From: Ornithinimicrobium ciconiae | GTDB taxonomy: Bacteria > Actinomycetota > Actinomycetes > Actinomycetales > Dermatophilaceae | Assembly: GCF_007197575.1 (NCBI RefSeq) | Contig: NZ_CP041616.1 | Span: 1,612,001-1,676,000 of the forward strand | Length of the DNA stretch: 64,000 nt | Direction: 5' to 3' | Shown here: positions 32,249 through 40,186 of the stretch, in pieces | How positions within the stretch are numbered: position 1 is the stretch's first letter | Layout: each line of letters starts with the position of its first letter | Program-made: the position numbers and the translations under genes | Notes under the pieces: generated by a model | Told to the model about the DNA's origin: nothing | Databases searched by the model: none | What the model saw: the letters and a program-made list of their open reading frames with translations, nothing else

Positions 32249-33361
32249 ATGACACAGGTCACCGGCCGACCGCGAGCCGGACGCCGCCCCACCGGCAAGG
32301 TGCTCCCCGGCGACGCGCGGCGCCACCACCGGGCCCTGGTCCTGCAGCAGCTCTTTGACGACGGGCCGCGCAGCCGCGCTGACCTCTCGCGGGAGACCGG
32401 GCTGACCCGCGTCACGGTCTCCGACCTGGTCGCCGAGTTGCTTGCCACCGGCATGCTCGTCGAGCTCGGGCACCGTCCCGGGGTGCGACAGGGCAAGCCC
32501 GCCACCCTGGTCGGCCTTGCGGACACCGCCCCGGTGGTCATCGCGCTCGACCTGTCGGGCGACCGAGTCCTGCGCGGTGCCGTGGTGGACCTGCACGGAG
32601 AGATCCTCAGCGCCGAGTCGGTCGAGCTGACCGAGGGGGAGGGGGCGGTGGCCGAGGTCATGGCGCTGATCGCCCGGGTGCGCGACGGTGTCGACCGGGT
32701 CGTCCTCGGCATCGGGATCGGTGCGCCCGGCATCATCTCCCACGCCGGGACCGTCCTGCACGCGCCCAACCTGGGGTGGTCCGACCTGGACCTGGCCGAG
32801 GTGGTCCGAGGGGAGACCGGCCTGCCGGCATACGTCGCCAATGACGCCAACATGGCCACGGCGGCCGAGACGAGCTTTGGCGCCGGGGACGAGGCGGGGC
32901 TGCTCCTGGTCACGATCGGTCACGGCGTCGGGGGAGGGGTCCTGGTCGACGGGCGGGTGCTCGCCGGGCCGCTGCTGTCCTCGGGGGAGATCGGGCACGT
33001 GGTCGTCGACCCGCAGGGACCCACCTGCGCCTGCGGCAACCGGGGGTGCCTGGAGACGATCCTGGCGGTGCCGACGCTGCGCCGCACACAGTCGGGGGCC
33101 GAGCTCGCGGCTGCCGGTCAGCGGTTGGGCTCGGTGCTCAGCCCGGTCGTGACCGTGCTTGGCATCGCCGATGTCGTGCTTTACGGACCGGCCGAGCTGC
33201 TCGACGGCCAGCTGCTCCGGGCGACGCAGGACGCGCTCGCTCACCAGACCCTTCCCTTCGTTGCCCAACAGGTGCGCGTGCGCGTGGTGCCGCTGGAGAA
33301 CGAGCTCGTTCTGAAGGGAGCGGCAGCGCTCGTGCGCTATCGCGAGATAGGCGTGGTGTGA
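32249..33361 (+). CDS. ROK-family transcriptional repressor (NagC/XylR-like)
   Basis: A 370-residue regulator with an N-terminal winged helix-turn-helix (residues ~28-80: ALVLQQLFDDGPRSRADLSRETGLTRVTVSDLVAELL) and a C-terminal ROK sugar-kinase-like domain. The zinc signature CACGNRGCLE is near residue 259, and ND in VANDANMA marks the sugar site. Such proteins release DNA when a phosphorylated sugar or amino sugar binds. It opens the operon that continues with the uptake and catabolic genes at 33.4-40.0 kb, and its own promoter carries a matching inverted repeat. The GHGVGGGVLVDGR block is normal for the fold. Confidence 0.9.
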   Translation: MTQVTGRPRAGRRPTGKVLPGDARRHHRALVLQQLFDDGPRSRADLSRETGLTRVTVSDLVAELLATGMLVELGHRPGVRQGKPATLVGLADTAPVVIALDLSGDRVLRGAVVDLHGEILSAESVELTEGEGAVAEVMALIARVRDGVDRVVLGIGIGAPGIISHAGTVLHAPNLGWSDLDLAEVVRGETGLPAYVANDANMATAAETSFGAGDEAGLLLVTIGHGVGGGVLVDGRVLAGPLLSSGEIGHVVVDPQGPTCACGNRGCLETILAVPTLRRTQSGAELAAAGQRLGSVLSPVVTVLGIADVVLYGPAELLDGQLLRATQDALAHQTLPFVAQQVRVRVVPLENELVLKGAAALVRYREIGVV

Positions 33362-33405
33362 CCCCTGGGTTCACTGCCGACACACACACCGAGAGAGGTT
33401 CAACG

Positions 33406-34762
33406 ATGAAGCTCAGCACCATGACCCGGGCCGCGGTGGTGACGACTGTCGCCGCCACCATGCTGGCCGCCTGCAGCTCCGGCAGCACGACTGGCGACCC
33501 CGACGTTGAGGGCACGCAGGAGGACACCGCTGACGCCGGTGCCGACGACGAGGCGACAGACGAGACCGACGAGGCCGACTCCACGGACGCCGCGGCCGAC
33601 ACCGGTGCGCAGGCCTCCGGGGAGACCATCACCCTCTGGCTCGCCGGTGAGACGGACACCCCTGTCGAGCTCGAGGTGGCTGGTGACCGCCTTCGCGGAG
33701 GAGACCGGCGCGACGCTGGAGGTCCAGCGGATCCCCTGGGGTGAGCTGCTCGAGCGTGCCAACCAGGCGCTCCCCAACCCGGACAACACGCCCGACGTGA
33801 TCGAGATGGGCAACACCCAGGTCCCGACATACACCAGCGTCGGTGCCTTTGAGGACCTGTCCGGCCTGCTCGGCGACCTCGGTGACATCGGCCCGGAGGG
33901 CTTCATCGAGGCCGGCACCTATGACGGGACGGTCTACGCGGTGCCCTACTACTGGGGCTCGCGCTACATCTTCTTTGACAAGGCAGCGTTCAGTGACGCA
34001 GGGCTGGAGCCGCCCACCACTCTCGCCGAGCTCTCCGAGGCGGCGATCACGCTGCGCGAGGCCGGCGACGACGCCTACTCGGGCCTGTGGCTGCCTGGTC
34101 AGGACTGGCGCAACGGCATCAGTTGGATCTTTGCGCACGGCGGTGACATCGCGGTGCAGGAGGGTGACCAGTGGGTCGGGGCCCTGTCCTCGCCGGAGAG
34201 CCTGGCGGGTCTGACGCAGTGGCAGGAGCTGTATGCCGGTGCCTCCACCGCACCGCAGGACGGCAAGGACGCGGAGGCCTGGGTCCCGTTCAACAACGGT
34301 GAGGCCGCGATGTTCATGGCGCCCAGCTGGGCGCGCTGGAGCGTGGAGGAGACCAAGGCCGAGGACCTCGGCGCGTTCGCCCTCCCGGGTGTGGACGGCG
34401 GCGTGGCTCCCGTCTTTGCCGGTGGCTCCGACATCGCCATCTCCGCGCAGTCCCAGCACAAGGATCTGTCCGCTGATCTGATGCGGCTGATCTTCAGCGA
34501 TGACTACCAGACGATGCTGGCCGAGAACGGGCTCGGCCCGGCCAACGCCGAGTTCACCCATCTGATGGGTGACGACGAATTCGCCCAGGCCGCGATCTCC
34601 GCCGCCGCGAACGCCAAGCTGACCCCGGCCTCCTCGGAGTGGGCCGCGGTGGAGACCGGGTCGGTCATGGAGGAGTTCTTCGGTCGGATCGCCAGTGGTG
34701 AGGATGTCGCCACGGTCGCCGCGGAGACAGACGCTCAGCTGGAGGACGTGCTCAACGGCTGA
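33406..34762 (+). pseudogene. ABC sugar-binding lipoprotein, frameshifted by one base
   Basis: The gene starts at the ATG at 33406 after GAGAGAGG and has a clear lipobox (TMLAACSS), then an acidic Asp/Thr linker. Its length, 1357 bases, is one more than a multiple of three. Reading is in frame 1 up to VELE (33675); the family body WLVTAFAEETGATLEVQRIPWGEL is in the next frame from 33677. Removing one G at 33675-33676 restores a 451-residue family 1 extracellular solute-binding protein to the stop at 34762. The C-terminal lobes are intact (FNNGEAAMFMAPSWARW). It would deliver an oligosaccharide or amino sugar to the two permeases that follow. The shift may be a real mutation or a sequence error. 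Confidence 0.82.
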
Positions 34763-34779
34763 GCCGCGGGCAGCACGTC

Positions 34780-34812
34780 GTGGGGCCGGTGCCGCACCGG
34801 TGCCGGCCCCAC
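34780..34812 (+). terminator. Hairpin after the binding-protein gene
   Basis: GTGGGGCCGG (34780-34789) pairs perfectly with CCGGCCCCAC (34803-34812) around a 13-base loop, 17 bases after the stop. In an operon this would act as an attenuator or 3' stabiliser, favouring binding-protein mRNA over the permeases downstream. Confidence 0.65.
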
Positions 34813-34822
34813 ACTGCGCCCG

Positions 34823-34912
34823 GGGACCTACGAAACCCCTCTCAAAATTCGGGAGGGACCTACGAAACCCCTCTCAAAATGCGCAAGGGACCTACGAAAC
34901 CTCCCTCAAAAT
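34823..34912. repeat. Three-copy tandem repeat, 26-bp unit at exact 32-bp period
   Basis: Units at 34823-34848, 34855-34880 and 34887-34912 share the core CTACGAAACC then CCTCAAAAT; units 1 and 2 are identical and unit 3 has two changes. The 6-base spacers (TCGGGA, GCGCAA) differ. The block fills the gap between the hairpin and the permease gene. A diverged relative with the same period lies inverted inside the gene at 63.0 kb. Confidence 0.9.
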
Positions 34913-34934
34913 GGGGTAACGAGAAGGGCGGACG

Positions 34935-35894
34935 ATGACCCAGGAGACGGCCCAGGTGCCGCTGACGGGCACGCCGGTGACCGCGCCAGCGCGCCGTCGC
35001 CGGGGCCGGCGCGGTGGGCTCGGGCCCTATGGGCTGCTGCTGCCGACGATCGCGGTGCTGGTGGTCGGCGCCGGCTACCCGCTGGTGCGTCAGGTGGTCA
35101 TGTCCTTCCAGGAGTTCGGCCGGGCCCAGCAGTTCGGGGCGCTGCCGGAGTGGATCGGGCTGGACAACTATCGCGAACTGTTCACCGACGCCCAGATGTG
35201 GGGTGTCGTCTGGCGGTCGCTGGCGTTCTGCGCGGTCAATGTCGTCCTCACGATGGTCATCGGCACCGTCTTCGCGCTGCTGATGCTCCGCGCCCCGCGG
35301 GTGCCGCGCGTGGTGCTCCAGGTCAGCATGCTGCTGTGCTGGGCGATGCCGGTCATCGCGGCGATGACTGCCTGGCAGTGGCTGTTCGACAGCCGCTACG
35401 GCCTGATCAACTGGACGCTGACCACCCTCGGCCTCGGTGACTTCACCCGGCACAACTGGTTGATCGAGCCGCTCTCCTTCTATCTGGTCGCCACGGTGAT
35501 CGTGGTCTGGATGAGCGTGCCCTTCGTGGCCTTCACCGCCTATGCCGCCCTGACTCAGGTGCCCGAGGATGCCCTGGAGGCCGGACAGATCGACGGTGCC
35601 AACGCCTGGCAGCGCTGGCGCTTCATCATCTATCCCTCGATCCGCCCGGCGCTGACGATCGTGCTGATGCTGCAGATCGTCTGGGACCTGCGGGTCTTCG
35701 CCCAGATCCACTATCTGCAGGGCGTCGGCGGGATCCCCAGCGAGACCCACCTGCTCGGCACCTACATCTACACCCTCGGCGTCGGTCAGAGCGAGTACGG
35801 CATGGCCTCGGCCTTCGCCCTGTTCGTCCTCGTCCTGACCGTGGTGCTCACGGCGGGCTATGTGCGGGCCCTGCTGCGGGCGGAGAAGACATGA
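34935..35894 (+). CDS. ABC sugar transporter permease, MalF/UgpA-type
   Basis: A 319-residue protein with six membrane helices after a basic cytoplasmic start (PARRRRGRRGG). The EAA loop that contacts the ATPase is seen as EDALEAGQIDGANAWQRWRFIIYP near residues 212-235. It forms a channel with the permease encoded next, whose ATG overlaps its stop (35891-35894). No ATPase gene is in the operon; actinobacterial sugar importers of this class usually share a remote MsiK-type ATPase. The ATG at 34935 lies right after the tandem repeat block. Confidence 0.92.
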   Translation: MTQETAQVPLTGTPVTAPARRRRGRRGGLGPYGLLLPTIAVLVVGAGYPLVRQVVMSFQEFGRAQQFGALPEWIGLDNYRELFTDAQMWGVVWRSLAFCAVNVVLTMVIGTVFALLMLRAPRVPRVVLQVSMLLCWAMPVIAAMTAWQWLFDSRYGLINWTLTTLGLGDFTRHNWLIEPLSFYLVATVIVVWMSVPFVAFTAYAALTQVPEDALEAGQIDGANAWQRWRFIIYPSIRPALTIVLMLQIVWDLRVFAQIHYLQGVGGIPSETHLLGTYIYTLGVGQSEYGMASAFALFVLVLTVVLTAGYVRALLRAEKT

Positions 35895-36775
35895 GCAACC
35901 TGCCGCCCACCACAGCAACCCGCCTGCGGCGTAGCCCCACCACTCGCCTCCGGCGCAGCACGCGCACCCGTCTCTGGGGTGTGGCGGCCGTCATCATCGC
36001 CCTGGTGTGGGCCTTCCCGGCCTACTGGATCGTGAACGGGGCGCTCCAGCCGGTCGAGGCGCTGCGCTCTCCGACGCCGGTCTTCGTGCCCACCGACATC
36101 ACCCTGGACGCCTTCGGCCGGGTGCTCGACGGTCAGTTCTTCGCCTCGCTGCGGCTCAGCCTGGTGGTGACCTTGATCTGTGTGGCGCTAGCGGTCGTCT
36201 GCGCGTTCGTCGCCGCCGTGGCGATCTCACGGTTCCGGTTTCGCGGCCGGGTCTCCTTCATCATCGTGGTCCTGACGATCCAGATGATCCCGCCTGAGGC
36301 GCTGTTCATCAGCCAGTACCGGATGCTCAACGAGTGGAGCCTCTACAACACCGTCGCGGGCCTGTCCCTGCTCTATGTCGCGGCCGTGCTGCCGTTCACG
36401 GTGTGGCTGCTGCGCGGGTTCGTCGACGGGGTCCCGATCGAGCTCGAGGAGGCGGCGATGGTCGACGGCTGCAGCCGGGTCCGGGCGTTCTTCACGATCA
36501 CCTTCCCCCTGCTGGCGCCCGGCCTGATCGCTAGTGGCGTCTTCGCCTTCCTCCAGGCGTGGAACGAGTACACCCTGGCCGTGGTCGTCATGGAGCCGGA
36601 CAACCGGACCCTGCCGCTGTGGCTGCGGGGCATGACCACCGTGTCCAACGAGGCGATCGACTGGCCCGCGGTGATGGCCGGCTCGGTCCTGGTCGCACTT
36701 CCGGTCATCATCTTCTTCATGATGGTCCAGACGAGGATGACCCAGGGCCTGGTCTCCGGGGCGGTGAAGGGATGA
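35891..36775 (+). CDS. ABC sugar transporter permease, MalG/UgpE-type
   Basis: A 294-residue, six-helix permease. Its N-terminus has an Arg/Thr repeat (TRLRRSPTTRLRRSTRTRL). The EAA loop is ELEEAAMVDGCSRVRAFFTITFPLLAPG near residues 184-211. It is the second half of the amino-sugar importer. The start overlaps the previous stop by ATGA and the end overlaps the hexosaminidase start the same way (36772-36775), which shows a tight operon. Confidence 0.92.
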   Translation: MSNLPPTTATRLRRSPTTRLRRSTRTRLWGVAAVIIALVWAFPAYWIVNGALQPVEALRSPTPVFVPTDITLDAFGRVLDGQFFASLRLSLVVTLICVALAVVCAFVAAVAISRFRFRGRVSFIIVVLTIQMIPPEALFISQYRMLNEWSLYNTVAGLSLLYVAAVLPFTVWLLRGFVDGVPIELEEAAMVDGCSRVRAFFTITFPLLAPGLIASGVFAFLQAWNEYTLAVVVMEPDNRTLPLWLRGMTTVSNEAIDWPAVMAGSVLVALPVIIFFMMVQTRMTQGLVSGAVKG

Positions 36776-38302
36776 TCGACCTGCAGTATGCCGCCAGGAA
36801 GGTCCTGCTCGCCGGGTTCGCCGGAGCGGTGGTCCCGTCCTGGCTCTCCCACGAGCTGGGCCAGGGTCTGGGCGGGATCTGCTTCTACGGCAACAATGTT
36901 GCGCCCGAGCACGACCTCGCCGCCCTGGCCCGGTCGGTGCGCGCCCTCGACCCGAGCGTGGTGCTGGCGATCGATGAGGAGGGCGGAGACGTCACCCGGC
37001 TGCACGCCACCACCGGCAGCCCGTATGCCGGACCCGCCGTCCTCGGCCTTCTCGACGACCCGGTGGTCACCCACCAGGTGGCCGCTGGCATCGGCGCGGA
37101 GCTGTCCGCGGCGGGGATCTGGCTCGACCTCGCCCCCTGCGCTGACATCAACTCCGACCCGCTCAACCCGGTCATCGGCACCCGCAGTTTTGGCACGGAC
37201 CCAGCGCTGGTGGCCCTCCACACGCAGGCCTTCGTCGCCGGCCTGGCATCCTCAGGGGTGGCCGCCTGCGTGAAACACTTTCCGGGGCACGGTGACACGC
37301 GCACCGACTCCCACCACGGGGCTGCCGACGATCCGGGCGAGCAAGGAGGTGTTGGGGCTGCGTGAGCTGGTGCCCTTCGCCGCCGCCGTCGTGGCAGGCG
37401 CCCCGGCGGTGATGACCTCCCACCTCGTGGTTGAGGCGCTCGACCCCGGGTCTGCGGCGACCTTCAGCCCGGTGCTGCTGAGCGACCTACTGCGTGACGA
37501 GCTCGGATTCGAGGGAGTCATCGTGACCGACGCCCTCGACATGGTCGGTGCGCAAGGATCCGGGCCGGGCGCACTCGGTGTCCCCGGGGCCGCTGTCCGG
37601 GCGGTGGCCGCCGGTGCGGACCTGCTCTGCCTGGGGCCGGAAAGTGCCACTGACACACCAACGCTCATCCAGCAGGTGGTCGACGCCATCACCGCTGCGG
37701 TCGACGACGGCAGCCTTGCCACCGAGCGGGTGCTCGACGCGGCGCGACGGGTGGAGGGGCTGAGGCAGCAATGGGCCAGCCCCCACTCGGCACAGAGTGG
37801 TCTTCAGTCTCCACGCGTCGACGCGGGGCGGGCTACGTCCCTGGACGCCGCTCGGGTTGCCTCTCTGGACGCCGCGCGGGTTGCCTCCTTAGGCGCCGCA
37901 CGGGCCGTCCACCGCGACCTGCCGAGCCTGCCGGGCGCGCGGGTGGTCCACCTGGACACCATCGCCAACCCTGCTGTAGGAGAGACTATCTGGGAACTTC
38001 CGGCCGCGTCGCAACCCGACCAACGGCCCAGCGTCCGCCTGAGCCCCGAGGATCTGGCCACCGCCCGTCCGCCCGCCGGCCCGAGCCTGCTCGTGGTCCG
38101 GGGCGCCACCCGTGACGCGCGGGTCTGGCAGTGGATCCAGGAGGCGCTGTCGGCCAACGGACAGGCCTGGCTGGTCGAGCTGGGCTGGCCCGACCCCCAG
38201 CTGGGCACCCTGGGACGGGTGATCTGCACCTACGGCGCGTCCGCCGCCTCCACGCAGGCGCTGGCCACCGGCCTCGCGGACGCCGCGAGGAGTCAGTCGT
38301 GA
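36772..38302 (+). pseudogene. GH3 beta-N-acetylhexosaminidase (NagZ-like), frameshifted by one base
   Basis: The gene is 1531 bases, one more than a multiple of three. The first part gives a GH3 barrel with LAIDEEGGDVTRLHA, LAPCADINSDPLNPVIGTRSFG and KHFPGHGDTRTDSHHG, where the His in the mobile loop and the KHFPGHGDT signature are as in NagZ. At 37318-37321 a run of four G shifts the frame; removing one gives DSHHGLPTI and continues into the rest, including the nucleophile region VIVTDALDMVGA. The repaired protein has 509 residues. NagZ-type enzymes release GlcNAc from chitobiose or muropeptides; no signal peptide is seen, so it works in the cytosol on imported sugar. After the barrel lies a tandem ASLDAARV repeat and a non-catalytic C-terminal domain. 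Confidence 0.82.
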
Positions 38303-38343
38303 GCACCCCGGTCCGAGCCCTGGCCGTGTCGAGGGAGGCAGTC

Positions 38344-39264
38344 ATGAACGTGCGGGTCGGCATCGACATCGGCGGCACCCGGATCGACGCCGCAGCCGTC
38401 GCGGAGGGTCGGGACGGCGACCACCGGATCCTCCTGCAGCACGCGGTGCCGACCGTCCGCGGGCGGGAGGGCATCCGCGAAGGGCTGCGCACGGCATACA
38501 CCCAGCTCCTGGAGCGGCTCGGAACCGAGAGGCCCGTGGCGAGCCTGGGCATCGGGGTGCCCGGGATCGTCAGTGGGGGCCGTGTCTCCCACGCGGTCAA
38601 CCTCGGTCTCGACGGTGACCCGTTCGACCTGGCGGCGGAGGCTGGAGCGCTCACTGCGGTCCCGGTGCGTGTCGACAATGACGTCAAGGCCGCAGCCTGG
38701 GGTGCCGCGCAGTGGCTGCGTGCGACCGACGGCGCGGGTGCCGACGTGGACCTGGCCCTGCTCAATGTCGGCACGGGGCTGGCTGCCGGCCTGGTGCTGA
38801 ACGGCTCGCTGCGGCGGGGAGCGAGGGGACTCGCCGGGGAGATCGGCCACCTGGTCACCGACCGTTCCGGACCACCCTGTCCGTGTGGCAAGCGCGGCTG
38901 CCTGGAGCTCTATGCCTCCGGTGGCGGGCTGGCCCGGCGCTGGTCGGGCTCCGCTGCTCAACTGATGGTGGCCGCGGCGGACGGCGACGCCCACGCCCAA
39001 CTGGTGCGTGAGGACCTGGTGGCCGGGCTGGCCCAGGCGGTGCGGATCCTGGTCCAGGCCACCGACGTGGAGCAGGTGGTCCTCGCCGGCGGTGTCGTCA
39101 CCTCCACCCCTGCGCTCCAGGGAGCCCTGCTGGCCGAGCTGCGCAGCCACGGTGCCGACTCCGGCTTCGAGCAGCACCTGGCCGTCCATGAGCGGGTGCG
39201 CTGGCTGCCCGAGGACTATCCGGCCGGCTCGGTCGGCGCCGCCCTGCTCCCGGGGGAGGGGTAG
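38344..39264 (+). CDS. ROK-family amino-sugar kinase (GlcNAc kinase-like)
   Basis: A 306-residue kinase without a DNA-binding domain. It starts VRVGIDIGGTRIDAAAV (ATP phosphate loop), with LGIGVPGIVSGG, VRVDNDVKAAAWG (sugar-binding Asn-Asp) and the zinc motif CPCGKRGCLE near residue 178. It would phosphorylate the sugar freed by the GH3 enzyme, giving GlcNAc-6-phosphate or a related compound. The ATG at 38344 is chosen for its GGGAGG site and family-like start; a GTG at 38299 that overlaps the previous stop (GTGA) is the alternative. NagB follows two bases after the stop. Confidence 0.88.
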   Translation: MNVRVGIDIGGTRIDAAAVAEGRDGDHRILLQHAVPTVRGREGIREGLRTAYTQLLERLGTERPVASLGIGVPGIVSGGRVSHAVNLGLDGDPFDLAAEAGALTAVPVRVDNDVKAAAWGAAQWLRATDGAGADVDLALLNVGTGLAAGLVLNGSLRRGARGLAGEIGHLVTDRSGPPCPCGKRGCLELYASGGGLARRWSGSAAQLMVAAADGDAHAQLVREDLVAGLAQAVRILVQATDVEQVVLAGGVVTSTPALQGALLAELRSHGADSGFEQHLAVHERVRWLPEDYPAGSVGAALLPGEG

Positions 39265-39266
39265 TC

Positions 39267-40031
39267 GTGGAAGTCATCGTCACCGACACCCCGCAGCTGG
39301 CCGGGAACCTTGTCGCCACCATCCTCCAGCGCTGGGTCCGACCCGGTGGCACCCTGGGCCTGGCGACCGGCTCCTCGCCGGAGCAGACGTATGCCGAGCT
39401 GGTCCGCCGTCACCGGGAGGAAGGACTGTCCTTCGAGGGGGTGCGGGCCTTCCTGCTCGATGAGTATGTCGGACTGGGCGCCGACCACCCACAGTCCTAC
39501 CGGCAGGTGATCCAGCAGATGCTCACCGACCAGGTCGGCCTGGACATCACCGGGCCAGACGGGATGGCGAGGGACCTGCTCGCGGAGGCGGCGGCATACG
39601 AGGAGAGGATCCGGGAGGCTGGTGGGATCGACGTGCAGCTGCTCGGGATCGGTGGTGACGGGCACCTGGGGTTCAACGAGCCCGGCTCCTCGCTCAACTC
39701 ACGGACCAGGGTCAAGACACTGACCACGCGGACCCGGCGCGACAACGCCAGGTTCTTTGCGGACGACCAGGTGCCGCACCATGTGCTCACTCAGGGGCTG
39801 GCCACGATCCGCGAAGCGCGACACCTGGTGCTGATCGCGACGGGGGAGGGCAAGGCGGCCGCGGTCGCGGCTGCGGTGGAGGGGCCGCTGAGCGCGTTCT
39901 GTCCCGCCTCCGTGCTGCAGTTGCACCCGCACGTGAGCGTCGTGCTGGACAGGCTGTCCGCGGCTCAGTTGGAGCGGGTCGATTACTACCGGTTCGCGCA
40001 CGACCACAAACCGGACTGGCAGGACTACTGA
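39267..40031 (+). CDS. nagB: Glucosamine-6-phosphate deaminase
   Basis: A 254-residue enzyme that turns glucosamine-6-phosphate into fructose-6-phosphate and ammonia. Seen motifs: LGLATGSSPEQTYAEL (phosphate loop), FLLDEYVGL (catalytic Asp) near residue 65, and LLGIGGDGHLGFNEPGSS (His and Glu of the active site) near residues 127-144. Start is the GTG at 39267, two bases after the kinase stop. As the last gene it feeds the operon's sugar into glycolysis. The step between kinase and NagB, GlcNAc-6-phosphate deacetylation (NagA), has no gene in this window. Confidence 0.94.
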   Translation: MEVIVTDTPQLAGNLVATILQRWVRPGGTLGLATGSSPEQTYAELVRRHREEGLSFEGVRAFLLDEYVGLGADHPQSYRQVIQQMLTDQVGLDITGPDGMARDLLAEAAAYEERIREAGGIDVQLLGIGGDGHLGFNEPGSSLNSRTRVKTLTTRTRRDNARFFADDQVPHHVLTQGLATIREARHLVLIATGEGKAAAVAAAVEGPLSAFCPASVLQLHPHVSVVLDRLSAAQLERVDYYRFAHDHKPDWQDY

Positions 40032-40085
40032 GACTGCTTGGTCAACTGTCTGCTCGAGTGCGGGTCGGACCGGCTGGTCAACCGT

Positions 40086-40143
40086 GTGTCGGGACTGCCT
40101 GGCTGATCGGGTGTCGGGACTGCCTGGCTGATCGGGTGTCGGG
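40086..40143. repeat. 25-bp tandem repeat between nagB and the NERD-helicase gene
   Basis: Two identical 25-base units (40086-40110, 40111-40135), each starting GTGTCGGGACTGCC and ending GATCGG, plus the first 8 bases of a third. A diverged copy seems to precede them near 40060. Confidence 0.85.
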
Positions 40144-40186
40144 GCGACCTGGTAGGTATGGGGCTCCCAACGGAGGGGAGAGTCCC

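Noticed and set aside
33506..34762. Stand-alone protein starting with an Arg/Thr/Pro-rich stretch
   Set aside because: The N-terminal part is an out-of-frame reading of the lipoprotein linker; it is better explained as the second half of the frameshifted binding protein.
34823..34912. CRISPR array
   Set aside because: Repeats are 26 bases but spacers are only 6 bases, with three copies and no cas genes.
38299..38343. GTG start for the ROK kinase overlapping the hexosaminidase stop
   Set aside because: Possible by coupling, but the ATG at 38344 has a better ribosome site and gives the normal N-terminus right before the GxDxGGT loop.
40086..40143. Origin-type iterons
   Set aside because: Only two full units, no rep or dnaA gene and no AT-rich stretch nearby.
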